From Oreohelix idahoensis (Eukaryota; Mollusca; Gastropoda; Stylommatophora; Oreohelicidae), in the NCBI GenBank assembly GCA_024509875.1, contig JAMPIV010009922.1, positions 101,001-165,000 of the forward strand: a stretch of DNA of 64,000 nucleotides, in the 5' to 3' direction. The translations under genes were made by a program, and so were the position numbers. The notes beneath the pieces are model-generated. The model made no database searches and had not been told where the DNA came from. It was given only the letters and a program-made list of their open reading frames with translations. Positions 31,590-42,844 of this stretch are shown in pieces; the first letter of the stretch is position 1; the number at the start of each line of letters is the position of its first letter.

Positions 31590-32115
31590 GTCAAACATAG
31601 ACCACACCAAGTGCACTTAATAAGGAGGCAATAAGAACCCTACACTGCCAAACTTCAGTCAAACATAGACCACACTTAATAAGGAGGCAATAAGAACCCT
31701 ACACTGCCAAACTTCACAGTCAAACATAGACCACACTTAATAAGGAGGCAATAAGAACCCTGGGAGCCGCGGTAGCATAGTGGTTAGTGCACTGGCTTCC
31801 TAGCGCAGTGGTCTATGGTTCGATCCCCAGATGAGGCGGAAAAATTTTTAGGCCACAAACGGCTCCTGGGTCGACCCAGCCCCAAATGGGTACCAGAGCT
31901 ACTCTGGGAAGGTTAAGGCGGCCGGCGTGATGCCGACCACATCACCCCTCGTGTGCCGACGGTCTAGATAATATGGGCCTAACACCATATTCCCAATATG
32001 CCTAAATGGGCGTGTAACGGGTTCCTTTACCTTTTTTTTTTTACTGCCAAACTTCACAGTCAAACATAGACCACACTTAATAAGGAGGCAATAAGAACCC
32101 TACACTGCCAAACTT
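31590..32115. repeat. Minisatellite, about 62-base unit, split by a SINE
   Basis: Four copies of a unit containing CAGTCAAACATAGACCACAC, CTTAATAAGGAGGCAATAAG and AACCCTACACTGCCAAACTT. Three precede and one follows the SINE at 31762-32042. The first copy carries an extra CAAGTGCACTT. Confidence 0.9.
31762..32042 (+). mobile_element. tRNA-derived SINE inside the 62-base minisatellite
   Basis: Begins GGGAGCCGCGGTAGCATAG with an A box (TAGCATAGTGGTTAGT) and B box (GGTTCGATCCC). It continues with a body containing GGTACCAGAGCTACTCTGGG and ends in TTTACC plus a T run. It interrupts a repeat unit after GAACCCT, and about two bases of the unit are missing. I could not assign a target duplication. 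Confidence 0.9.
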
Positions 32116-32608
32116 CACATCCTAATGAATGAATGGACGAATGATCAGTTTACTGGCAAAATTATCTGATGACAATGTTGTCTTGTACATCAAAACAAAG
32201 TTGACGTCAAAATGCTCGTGTCAAGTGTACTATCAGCGTGACCTCTGACTTGTTCGTGTTTCCTCATGTCTGGAATTCTTAGTTAATTTTTAACAAATAG
32301 GTCAACATATTTTGCTGTTCGACAACATAGTTTGTCTTTCTTTGCTTCAGGTGTTTGCCAAACGCAAAAAAGTTGTTCATTGAAATAAATTTTGTTAATG
32401 ACCGATATACAAATTACCAGCGTATGTCTATGTCGTAATTTGTTTTTAATTTATTTTTTATTTCACTTTTTAAAGCAAACATTGTTCAAGGAAATACGGA
32501 TTGGCATAAAACCTTTTGTTTTTAATTAATGAAGACGTGGAAGAGAATGAGCCATTTAATTCATCTTCAAGACTGGTAACTATTATAAACCCTATGTAGT
32601 TGGTCTTT
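32116..32608. other. Gene-free AT-rich stretch
   Basis: Nothing supported between the 62-base array and the 41-base array. Confidence 0.45.
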
Positions 32609-33260
32609 AAGGTCACTGACTCGGGCATTTAGTTGATCTCGGTGTCTGATGGTTCAGTGACAAGGACATTTAGCTGATCTCGGTGTATGATGGTTCATAG
32701 ACTCGTGCATTTGGCTGATCTCTGTGTCTGATGTTTCAATAACTCGGGCATTTAGTTGATCTCTGTGTCTGATGTTTCAGTAACTCGGGCATTTAGTTGA
32801 TCTCTGTGTCTGATGGTTCATTGACTCGGGCATTTAGTTGATCTCAGTGTCTGATGGTTTATTGACTCGGGCATTTAGTTGATCTCTGTGTCTGATGTTC
32901 AGTCACCCGGACATTTAGTTGATCTCAGTGTCTGATGGTTCATTGACTCGGGCATTTAGTTGATCTCTGTGGCTGATGGTTCAGTGACTCGGGCATTTAG
33001 TTGATCTCTGTGTCTGATGGTTCATTGACTCGGACATTTAGTTGATCTCAGTGTCTGATGGTTCATTGACTCAGGCATTTAGTTGATCTCTGTGTCTGAT
33101 GATTCAGTGATTCGGGCATTTAGTTGATCTCTGTGCCTGATGGTTCATTTACTCGGGCATTTAGTTGATCTCTGTGTCTGATGGTTCAGTGTCTCGGGCA
33201 TTTAGTTGATCTCTGTCTGATGGTTCAGTGACTCGGGCATTTAATTGATTTCGATGGATG
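32609..33260. repeat. Minisatellite, about 41-base unit, 16 copies
   Basis: About 16 head-to-tail units of the form GACTCGGGCATTTAGTTGAT then CTCTGTGTCTGATGGTTCAT(T). Units differ by single bases and occasional 1-4 base losses. There are no unique spacers, so it is a tandem array rather than CRISPR. Confidence 0.95.
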
Positions 33261-34171
33261 GTACAGTGTCTATAGCCCTTCAGCAAAATGATAACATAAT
33301 CACAAAGAAAGAATCAGTTAATGTCTTCGACGAAAAATTCTCACTGGAGAGCCAAATAAATGTTCCACCTGACTGAAAACAAGATATTACTAAAGAGACA
33401 GAATTTTACAAAAATATAACAACGGTCCCAGGACAGCATCCCCTTGCTCTGCAGTGGTGGTCCAAAAAGGGTTAAAATCTAGAGTTTATAATGTGGGTAT
33501 TCCTCGCACAAGATTACTCTTGGCAGATATGCAGATAAAAGGATGATAATGCTTCCCCTTGCGGGAGTTTTCACAAGATATTTCAGAAGTTAAGAGCAAT
33601 GCTGAATGTGCTTTAACAATGTTAAGTTGTATCTGCCCCGCCGTCTTTTGTCAAGAGATATATAATTTAATTTAGCTCGTACAAACCCCCATCTCAATTA
33701 ACAGTGAAATTCTTATTATATGGCTCTATAGATTTAAATATATAAATATTTAAGATGCTGATTCATCAGTGTGCACTTCTCTCTGTAATAACTAAATCAA
33801 CTATGAATTTGTAAAAAAAAAACAACAACAACAACAACAACAACATATAACAAATTTAAAGATCAATTACTTTAAAACAATGTAAATAAATATGAACTGC
33901 TGATTAAAAAAAAACAGGTATCGTCGTTGAAACTGAGACTGACTTTAGGAAGCATAGTTGTGGAATATAGATCAATAAGTTCCGTTGTATTGGCCTTCTA
34001 AAATTGCCACTTAGCTTCCAAACTGCTGGAGTGTTGATGCTGCTGTTTCTGTCAATTCGTCTCTGTGACGAGGGCACATCTCCTGGTCAAGGCATGTATC
34101 TTCACAACCCGTTGTCGATAGCAAGCTTTGAACCACAGAATAGTAGTACAGCTGGTATCGTAGAATCGTAA
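33261..34171. other. Gene-free stretch with CAA microsatellite
   Basis: No gene seen. A CAA run with a preceding A tract lies at about 33812-33846. Confidence 0.5.
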
Positions 34172-34183
34172 CTCAAATGGTCT

Positions 34184-34540
34184 TTTTTCTATCCTGCGCC
34201 AGCTATTACTCGAGGCGAAATCTCCTGTTAATATGTCTAACTTAAGACTGATTTTACGTGAGTATCTCTTTTTTCCCCTGTACAATGACAGGTGTCCTCT
34301 CGCCATTCAGACAGATACTCGCCGATTTCGGAAGTACCTATTAGAGCTGAGACGGCTCAGGAGCCATTAAGGTTATTCCAGTCTTTGGTCGACGACACTG
34401 CTTCAAATGTCTTCGCCAGGGCTCGAATTAATCCAGTCCAAGTCCCTGTCGACGACACTCCTTCGTCGATCAGGGCTCGAACCTGGATCTCCAGATTGCC
34501 AGCGCAGTGTGGTAACCATTACACCAGAGTGGATCCCTAT
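34184..34540 (-). mobile_element. tRNA-derived SINE with 12-base TSD
   Basis: Minus-strand head AGGGATCCACTCTGGTGTAA with A box TGGTGTAATGGTTA and B box GGTTCGAGCCC, related to the SINE at 26659-26909. The body carries two partly repeated GTCGTCGAC segments. CTCAAATGGTCT at 34172-34183 and 34541-34552 is the target duplication. Confidence 0.92.
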
Positions 34541-34849
34541 CTCAAATGGTCTCGTAAACGCGTACCACAAACTTTAGAGGGATTAAATAAACAGATTCCG
34601 CTGCTAAGTCTTTGTTATCCTGATATTAATCAGGCGCCTTTCCCGCTGTCCGTCAGCCGATTCTTTTCTCTGAATTTTTACTTTCCTTGAGCGTATAACT
34701 CAGGGGATATGATGAAAATCACGATTCTTTTAGTTAATTTACTGGGAAAATTGCGACTGGACAGCGATGTGACAAGTGCCTGGTTGGACATGTTTAAATA
34801 TACATATATTTATTACAAATGATAGTAAATATCTACATATGATGGCATC

Positions 34850-35365
34850 TTTTTCCACTCCCTGCTCCACTTGGAGTCTGGGGTTACCTCGGCTTCTGGT
34901 TCCCTGTGAGAACCCGCATGTAGCAATTCCCAGCGCTTTACTGTGGTGTTTCATGAGTATATCATTTTACCATGCTGAAGTTGCCAGCCTCTTAAGAACC
35001 TGTACAACCATCAGCAAGTTTAAACATGTCAAATTCAAAGTATAAAAATATGTTACAACTTACCCCAATATTGGGTTCACAGACTTCTTGCTTAGTTGAA
35101 TAGTCTCGTCAACTTGATGCAGATGCCTCGAACACAAGTCTTGGGTATTATTTATATTACAGAATCCCTCTGTGACTTTGTGAGTAGGTCCTGTAGGAGT
35201 CCCGTATCCGTATTAAAATTAGGAGTTTCCTTATTGTATTAGTCAAAAGGTGCTCCAATACTTGTTTTCCTTTCCTAAAAGTTCAGAATCCTAACTTCTA
35301 CTCTTTTTTGGCTTCAGTCTGAGCTGTCTACTTTTGACGATTCTGGAATGCAGTGTCATATGTCT
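34850..35365 (-). repeat. Dispersed repeat R, copy 2
   Basis: Same layout as the copy at 27705-28240. The minus strand has CCCAATATTGGGGTAAGTTG, a donor-like site, then GAGGCTGGCAAC and GGAGCAGGGAGTGG near its end. Confidence 0.7.
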
Positions 35366-35841
35366 AAACTGAGCTACATTATATTGCAGTTTACGGCCCA
35401 CGTTTCTGTATGGCGTTTCTGACAAAACTTGCAATCAACATGAATGTATATTAGCCTCTAAACTGCTAAGAAAATAGCATTCGAATGTGCATGTTAAGAA
35501 AACTTCCCTCATGGACTTTTCTGCATGACTCATGCGTTTATAAAATTCAAACGGTCAATCTCCGTATATGGCTCGAAAATGACTCGTCGCCAATCTTTAA
35601 CTCATCTCCGCAAGGATGGGCAGGCAAACATGACACGCATGAATGGAAGAAGTGTAAACATTGACACAAAAACAACCAAATACTGTCGGAGGTAGGAAAA
35701 TAGAATATTCCAACAATCCAATGGCGCATATTGTTAGTACACACAATAAAGGTAGATCAATACTGCCGAAGATGAAAATAGAGCGAACAAAATTATGTGA
35801 CACATAGTAAAGACATGATTTATTGCCCGTGAACATTCTGA
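35366..35841. other. No supported feature
   Basis: Flank of a decayed gypsy-like element. I could not identify an LTR boundary here. Confidence 0.35.
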
Positions 35842-36770
35842 TTGTGTTCTGAATTTGGTGAGAGAACAGAAAGAGAGACAGAAGACAACAACAGGCAGAA
35901 AGAGAGAAAGCCGCGATCTGTGAAGAGAGAAGGTTGGAGAGAGATCATGAGAAACCCAAAGCAGAGAACGAAGTGGACAAACCCAGAGCGGAAGGAGGAG
36001 AAAATGAAAAGGAGAGAGCAGACAGATAAAAGGATAGGGCCCGCGAGTAGTTCTCAAGGCAGCGATGGGGAAAACCTCTCTCATACAGCATCGCCTAGTG
36101 CGACCTCTTTCCAACTATATGTTTACTCAGAGGCTTCTGAAGAAATAGACATCTGTTTGTCTAGATTAGAATCTTTAGCTGCTACCTATGGCTTAGAGAG
36201 GGAGAAATACAACATAAAGCTATCCCATAGTCCGAGGGGATCAGCATTCGATGTATTTCTGAAAATGCCCAATCAAGAGCAAAACAATTATGACATGTTG
36301 AAGAAGGCGTTGCTTAGCTGAACGCAAAGACGTTTCGTAGCAAGTTCCAATAAGCTAAGAGGCAGAAGGATGAATCGTTTAGGGAATTAGCTACACGACT
36401 AGAAACGTACTTGGAGAAGTGGAGATCCCTCGGCACCTTCGATTACTCGTATAAAAGGCTGCAGAAGTTGATAATCGTCGAGCAGTTCAAGGACTCGCTC
36501 ACTCCTGACATGAGACGATTCCTGGTGGGGCACGGAACCGAAACTCTCGAGCAGGTGGTATTGTTTTCTGATCGTTATCAGTGCGCCCAGTTGTGGTGAT
36601 CCCAGCAAAGAGGCGCATCCACGATAGTCACCCTAAAGAAAATGACCATCCTGAAATTGACTCCAAAAGTACGAATCACCATAGGCAGAAACAGAGCAAT
36701 TCAGCCCAGGGGACTGAAAGACGATGGTGCAAATCGTGCATAACCGAGACGCATTTCACATCGAACTAAG
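35842..36770 (+). pseudogene. gag: Gag remnant of a decayed gypsy-like element, copy 1
   Basis: Basic Arg/Lys/Glu-rich N-terminal part, then a Gag capsid-like core: FQLYVYSEASEEIDICLSRL, then SFRELATRLETYLEKWRS and EQFKDSLTPDMRRFLVGHG. At the end is a damaged zinc knuckle (WCKSCITETHF) lacking its final Cys. Stops follow KKALLS (36319-36321) and CAQLW (36597-36599), and there is a stop at 36353 (KFQ/AKRQKDE). The core resembles Gags of gypsy-type elements with a SCAN-like capsid. This family is unrelated to Elements 1-3. Confidence 0.8.
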
Positions 36771-36841
36771 AGGTCGAGAACAGGCCCTTATAATGTTCCA
36801 TGCCTGCTGACGAAGTCGACAGGGAAACATGACCTTCACAC

Positions 36842-38030
36842 ATGCCAACATCACCCCAGTTATCCCCCATTGGTGAGCAAGTAATTGTTGATTACCCCAC
36901 ATTACTTTCTCTATATGATTCGGGCTTAGAAGACTCAGCTTTAGTTTCACCATCTTTGGTGAAAGCCCACCAATACACTGGTGAAACTGTAGAAATACAG
37001 GGGCCCCGGAAGAGGATAGAGCCTATGATTCTTCTGGTTGCGGAAATTCGTGTTTCAAATCGATTTGTGTGGTGAAAAATCAATGCCGCGGTTTTAGAAG
37101 ATTTAGTCTACTCTCTCATTTTAGGGAGAAAGTATGTTTTCCTTGGGGATCCAACGCCTAAACACAGGTTAACACAAGAGGTAGAAAACCCAGGACCCGC
37201 TCAAGCTGCCCCGAGCTCTCATCTCTAACCAGCCTGAATTTATCGAAGCTGGAGAAGGCAGAAAGGGATATTGCAACCCTAAAGCCTTGTTTCGCAAGGT
37301 TGTATGTTAATAACTCCCATACTCCAATGGGAGCATATTAAAGGGAGAATGTTTTAGTCTAGAGACGGGTTGAGAACAAGAGACAGTGAGTTGTTCCAGT
37401 CTCCTATCGAACTCGCCTGATGCAGCAGATGCATAAACCCCGTACACGTGCCTTATTAAGACATGTTTCCCTCGAATACTTCTGGCCAAGCATGCAACGT
37501 GACATTCGACAACATGTGAAAGATTGTTCTGTTTCCCATAGCCCATGAAACCAGAAGGGTGAAAACCCTAATTTAGCTACAAGGTAGGTGATGGAGCAGA
37601 GCACACACCTCCCAACATTGGAGGGCTCTGACATTTGCTCACCACTTCCTCTCAGCAAGGCAGAGCTGAAAAGAGTGCAAGAAGATGATTTAACCTTAGC
37701 GCCCTGCTCTGACAGTGGAATAGAACACAGTCCCATTCTTCGATGGGAATAATTTTCAGAGAAGATGGAGTTTGTTTAGACGTACGAAACCTGGGACCCG
37801 ACAAAAAGTCATGTCTTTCCTATTAAAATCTCATATTATGAAAGCAAGACATGTATCGCCTTCAGGGATGCACAAGTCAGTAGGAAAGACGATGCGTAAT
37901 ATAAGTGCACATCACTTTTGGCCAGAGCAAAGAGTGAACATAACGCAATACGTCAACAATTGTACCCACTGCCGGCAGAAAAAGCCAGTAGAGAGAAAAA
38001 GAGACAAACTGTGCTACTAAGAGCGAACTT
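36842..38030 (+). pseudogene. Protease and integrase zinc-finger remnants, copy 1
   Basis: After Gag comes a protease-like stretch (LLSLYDSGLEDSALV with Asp-Ser-Gly, then LILGRKYVFLGDP near 37110-37150). An integrase HHCC-like piece follows at 37400-37550 (YRTRLMQQMHKP, EYFWPSMQRDIRQHVKDC). A second, differently diverged one lies at 37772-38020 (HHFWPEQRVNITQYVNNCTHCRQKK). RT and RNase H are absent, so the pol interior has been deleted. All frames are broken. Confidence 0.7.
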
Positions 38031-38099
38031 AGTGGACAGCAAAACCCACGAAAAGGCGAACACCCAAAGATGGATATTAAACAAACATCTTTAGATAGG

Positions 38100-38690
38100 A
38101 GGTCTGTGACGTTATGCGATACTCCCCTTTTCGTATTTTTCTCTCTCTCCCATGATCTACTTATTTCTAATTTTCGGAGCACAGACATATGTGCCCAGTC
38201 AACTGTTTACACTTCTTCCTGTATTAATTCGTCATGTCTGTTTACCTGATCATCCCTGCTGAGAGAGTAGGTAGGTGATGTAATATTACTATGTTGGTAA
38301 AATTCTAGTGTACCAGACATTGGCGCGCCCGATTAACATGAAGATCTCCCCGCGCGCTTAGTTATCGTGTAATAAGGCTATTGTAACTTCCTAATTTCTC
38401 TCGTGGAGAGAACACAACCCAGATGGTCACACGATGAATATTTGCTTGAACAGAAACTGGACAGTAAATTATCCAGGTGGTGAACTATTACAGACACGCA
38501 ACTGAATGACGGAATGTTGTAATAAATTTCAGGGAAGACATAATTTGTGATAATGTAGGAAGTCGTGAGTGTAATCGACGGAAAAAACAATTCCTTTTAT
38601 GGAAAGTGATGTTTAGAAAATCACGCACAATTTTCCTGTGACGAAATTGTTACGATAAACCCCTTCATTACACTTCTGATTGGGTACTTT
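38100..38690. other. Possible LTR end and primer site of copy 2
   Basis: TGTACCAGACA followed by TTGGCGCGCCCGAT (about 38310-38335) looks like an LTR end and primer site, which would fit the second decayed gypsy-like copy downstream. No matching LTR was located, so this is tentative. Confidence 0.25.
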
Positions 38691-38699
38691 CGCCGGTTT

Positions 38700-39150
38700 A
38701 GAGCTCTGCGAAATTCATGTCGTTAAGAAGACAGTCAGCTAGCCAGAGTAAAGAATAGGGTCAGAATTTCATTTATCGGACCGGGCCTTGTTTGAGCATT
38801 TTGTGGACTTATATGCTAGTAAAACTCCACCTACATTAACGCGGAGAGCCGGAATCCTAGAAATCTGAATACAATGTCAGAGTGGGAGCCTAGTGTAAAG
38901 TAATGCCCCAGACCGCGTGTAAGAGGCATCTTAAACACGTTGTCTTAACTGTTTCTTTGAGCCACGGGCCAGTATTTTCAAAGAAATTTTGGGGTGAGTT
39001 TTACTTTTTGTTAACATGTGAAAATTTCAGGTAGATGTCCAAATTCATATGAGGCTGGCAACCGCAGCATATACAATGATAGTTTCATGAACCACTAAGA
39101 TTAACTCAGTTGTTGGCCTTTCCATTCTAAAATCCCAGTGAAACTCCTTA
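38700..39150 (+). repeat. Dispersed repeat R, copy 3
   Basis: Plus-strand copy with AAGAAGACAGTCAGCTAGCC near the start, TTTTGGGGTGAGTTTTAC at the donor-like position and GAGGCTGGCAACCGCAGCAT. It lies between the putative primer site and Gag of the second gypsy-like copy, so it probably inserted there. Confidence 0.7.
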
Positions 39151-39399
39151 AATAGAGGCAAATAACCTATTTACATATCTGCTTAAAGTAATCATGAGTC
39201 AAGGATGTTACCTTTGGAAAAAGCATCCCTTTACATGAAATTTGGCCATTGGTGGACCATTACCACAGATCAAGGGAGACAACCCGCGACAATTGTGGTC
39301 TCGTTTTGGGACAATTGAGCCCTAATCTAGTTTCTCTCCCTGGATAATGCTGACAACAAATACTTCTGGTTCCAGCTTTAGTGGGTCGGGACATTCCCA

Positions 39400-40850
39400 A
39401 GGGTGCGATGGTGGAAAGCATCTCCCATGCGGCAGGCCTAGTGTGGCCTATTTCTAGCTGGATGTCTATTCAGAAAGTTTACAAGAAAAAGATGTCTATT
39501 TGATGTTTATTCACGTCCTTAGCTGCCAAGTATGGCCTAGAGGAAGACAAGTATAACATGGAGTTTTCTCACAGTCTGCTTGGCTAAGCCTACGATGTCT
39601 TTCTGAAAATACCAGTGGAGGATCCAAATAACGATTACGTCCTGAAGATTTCAAACGATTTCAACTTAACGCTGAAACTTTCCGAAGCATATTTCGGCAA
39701 GCTAAACGGGAGAAGGGCGAACATTTTAAGCATTTAGCTAGACTATATACGTATCTGGAGAAAGCGGGTCGCTCAGCACCTTTGATGAATCTTATCTTAT
39801 GAAGAGCTGCAGGAAATTATTATCGTGGAACAGTTCTAGAACTCGCTCACCCCTGACATGAGATGGTTCCTCGCGGAGCAGAGGTCCAAAACTCTTGATC
39901 AGGAGATTATCTTTGCAGAAAAATACCGAAGCGCATAGACAGAAATTAACTGTCTGAAAGCGAGCGCTCGATAATCGCCCTAACCAAACAGATCGCCCCT
40001 TTCACGGCTACGCAAGATACAACACAAAAATCGACACAGCAGCAAGACAACACTAGGCAAAAATCAAGCAATCAATTCCATGACACTGGGAAACGATGGT
40101 GTAAATTGCACTGTCAGGACACTCATTTCACAATGGACTGTAAGAAGCAGAAAACTGGCTATTACAATATTGCGAACATATTAACAGGATTGACAGGGAA
40201 TCATTACCTTACGACATGCCAACAAAATCACCAAGAAAATAGTGATTGTTTATAATCAATCTTCCAATTGTCTTTATGACTCGGATCTTGATTATGAAAC
40301 TCTAATCTCGTCATCTTTGGTTAAAGCTCACCAGTACACTGATAAAACTGGCGAAATACAGGGGCTCCTTAAGAATATCGCCCCCATGACTCTTCCTGTT
40401 GCGGCAGTTGAAGGTCAGTGCGATACATTAAGGGACGGATTAATGCACTAGTGTTAGATAATCTAGTATGTACTCTGATCCTAGGGAGGACATGTGTCTT
40501 CCTAGGAGACCTCTCTCAGGACTCCAGGATGACCCAAAGAGAGAGTACTCTGGACACGCCAAAGGGATAACACAACCCTAAAGCAGTATGCAAAGTTGCA
40601 TGACAACTAGTACTCCTATACGGCACAGGGAGCATTTTATAGGGAGAATGGTTTGGTCTATATACGGCTCGGGACCAGGAGAGAATTAGTTGCTCAATTC
40701 CCATATAGAACCCGCATTATGCAACAAATGCATAAACCACATTTTCAATGCCATTGAGGAGCATGAGCCGTAATTAGGAATGTTTCGCTCGAGTATCTCT
40801 GGCTGGGCGTGCAATGAGACATTCGACAATGTGAAAGATTGCACGGACTG
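39400..40850 (+). pseudogene. Decayed gypsy-like element, copy 2 (gag, protease, integrase scraps)
   Basis: Parallel to the copy at 35842-38030 but more decayed. Gag words survive (RLYTYLEKAG, FRSIFRQAKREKGEHFK near 39690, KRWCKLHC then HFTMDC near 40100). So does a protease stretch (LYDSDLDYETLISSSLVKAH, 40270-40330) and LILGRTCVFLGD near 40480. An integrase zinc-finger scrap lies near 40690-40850. The two copies are in tandem with the same orientation. They may be independent insertions or a local duplication. Confidence 0.7.
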
Positions 40851-40879
40851 CTTGACTTGACACACTGTAACTGAGAGGT

Positions 40880-41117
40880 AGCTTTTCGTGACCGTGATGC
40901 CATTATATGGAATTACGCAGTTGGTACAAGCTGTTTTGGGCTGCCATAAAGTGTATTGTCTATGGGTCGGTCGTATGATAGGAGGAGCTATCTCATTCCT
41001 TGGAGTGCAGGGCAAAGTAGTAGGTGGTGTGCTACTGTCTCTAACGGATTAGGGCAGTATCAACGTTTTTACTATATTTTGTGATCACATTCTGTTTATG
41101 TGGCTATTTAGTGTAGA
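40880..41117 (-). pseudogene. I-type LINE C-terminal remnant, left half
   Basis: Homologous in DNA to 11925-12165 of the better-preserved LINE: the same phrases GATGCCATTATATGG, AAGCTGTTTTGGGCTGCCAT and GTGTATTGTCTATGG. It is interrupted by the solo LTR beginning at 41123, and its other half resumes at 42041. Confidence 0.85.
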
Positions 41118-42040
41118 GTGACTGTTGCATCCTTTTTGGGTCCTTAACAGTATTAAAGTAGACATGGGTCTTACTTCTGTTAAGAGGGTACGCATCAACA
41201 AATGTGGTAAGAATATATTTGCAAATTAAATTCATCGCGCACGGAAGCGCACATATTTGTGCGTGGATATATTTTGCGTTTTGTTGCTAAACACTAGATG
41301 ACGCAGTGACCTCAGAGAGAGAGAGAGATGGCTGGAATGGAAGTCAGACGTTGGTCTGTTTATTCGAACCCCATATAGTGGGTAAACTACTGTGAATTTC
41401 TTTTATACGGCCTTCCATGTGGAAGCTATCGCTGTAAGGAGTTTACCGTAAGTCTCTTTTAAGATAATATGTATATTTTCGCCCGTTTGAATCTAGTCAG
41501 AGTATTCAATGGGAATTGTTGACCCATCACTAGAGTGTACTAGAATGGATCAAGGATGAATTGAAGTTATTGAATCCAGCCCTTTTATTTTTAATACGTT
41601 TCGTTTTGAAGAATTGAATTACCAACGTAACTACAGATGTAAAGAATATTTTCGCCGTCATACCGATTACGGCAGTTTATCAGAGGTCAATCAAGTTGAC
41701 TAGTTACGATTATATATGATGAACTTTTATATGCTATGCATTTGTGATGATCAACTGTATGCGTCCACGAATAAATGTCTCGTCTTGATCAACAACTTTG
41801 AATCCTATATACGTTATTTCCAGTTGGTCGAACTTTATGACCTCTTTAGAGCGATGCTCGTTGAGTGACTTTTGGTCTGTTCATTTGACCTATAATTTTG
41901 TCGGCCACCTATAACCCGACCCAAGCTGACCGTATTTTGATTAATCAGCGAACTTATTAACATTCATGCTAGCCGTGCCACCATTACCCACGCACGAGGA
42001 ATATATAATTAATGAAGAGAAAAAGCACCATAACAGTGAC
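41118..42040 (+). mobile_element. Solo LTR flanked by GTGAC duplications
   Basis: 41123-42035 (913 bases) starts TGTTGCATCC and ends CACCATAACA, with GTGAC immediately outside at 41118-41122 and 42036-42040. Removing it restores continuity of the I-type LINE remnant, judged against 12150-12260. A CACGAATAAATGTCTCGTC stretch near 41765 resembles the poly(A)-signal part of the Element 1 LTR, so plus orientation is likely. No internal region is present, as expected after LTR-LTR recombination. Confidence 0.9.
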
Positions 42041-42272
42041 CTTATTCAGGGCTGTTAGGTGTAGGAAGAGTCTTCTTCCTCTTGTAGCTTGTGACCACGT
42101 GTTCAGACAATCTTCTGTACAGTTATTTTTTTATTATTTGTTTTATTGTTAGCATACTCAATGGATAGTAAACCTGTGAAATTTGCACTGCCTTCTTTGC
42201 TAACTTATCAGCTGTCTCATTCAATGAGATATCTAAGTGGCCAGGTATCAACTGCATGTGTATTTCTGTTCC
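42041..42272 (-). pseudogene. I-type LINE C-terminal remnant, right half
   Basis: Continues the remnant after the solo LTR. It matches 12225-12455 (AGAGTCTTCTTCCT, CACGTGTTCAG, GTGGCCAGGTATCA). It ends abruptly where another LINE fragment begins. Confidence 0.85.
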
Positions 42273-42600
42273 ATCATCATCTCAACCCGTAACCCGTCAT
42301 GGGTCGTAGGGGTGCAATGGTGGAAGCATCAGCAGACAGGGTCCTCCACTGCTCTCTATTCTCAGCAATGCGTACAAGTATGGAAAAACCGTGTCCTACC
42401 CATTCTTTGATGTTATCAGCCCAGGATTTTCTTTGCCTTCCTCTTCTCCGCTTACCTTCGACTGTTCCCTGGAGGATCATTTTCGAAAGGGAGTCATGAA
42501 GAGTTACATGCCCAAACCAGACAAGCTTTCGACGTTTCACTACTGACAAAAGTGGTTCTTGGTGGCCTGCATAGGTGTTTATTTTTAAAGGTAACATTCA
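42273..42600 (-). mobile_element. 5'-truncated EN/RT LINE tail fragment
   Basis: Minus-strand frame of 106 residues with RRKLVWFGHVTLHDSLSKM, EGKRRRGRQRKSWADNIKEW and a final PMTGYGLR. This is the C-terminal module of an EN/RT LINE family distinct from LINE A and B, followed by a GATGATGATG tail at 42272-42282. Confidence 0.85.
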
Positions 42601-42606
42601 TTTTGC

Positions 42607-42815
42607 TCATGAGCCTTTGTCATCAGCAAACAGGACGCGGAGTATTTCAAGGTGGTCTGCCAGGTCGTTGATGAATAGGAGGAAAATGGTGAAGCTTACG
42701 GTCGAGCCTTGTAGGGTGTATTCATGGATTGCTCTTTTCCCTGGTACTGTCCGGTTGAACGTTACGTAGATGGTTCGATTTGTAAGGAAATCTTTTATCC
42801 AATGAAACATTCTTC
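42607..42815 (-). pseudogene. RT palm fragment of an I-type LINE
   Basis: 67 residues with WIKDFLTNRTIYVTFN, TLQGSTVSFTIFLLFINDL and FADD, the RT motifs around the catalytic Asp pair. It belongs upstream of the thumb and RNase H sequences seen at 42041-42272, but the intervening 700-900 bases are missing. Confidence 0.85.
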
Positions 42816-42844
42816 CTTCTATGCCCGTCTTCTGCTACTTGAAG

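Noticed and set aside
31762..31832. Possible functional tRNA gene
   Set aside because: A and B boxes are present but the cloverleaf is poor, and a SINE body plus T-rich tail follows. The same applies at 26909 and 34540.
32609..33260. Regular repeats looking like a CRISPR array
   Set aside because: Units abut directly without unique spacers, and the setting is eukaryotic. It is a minisatellite.
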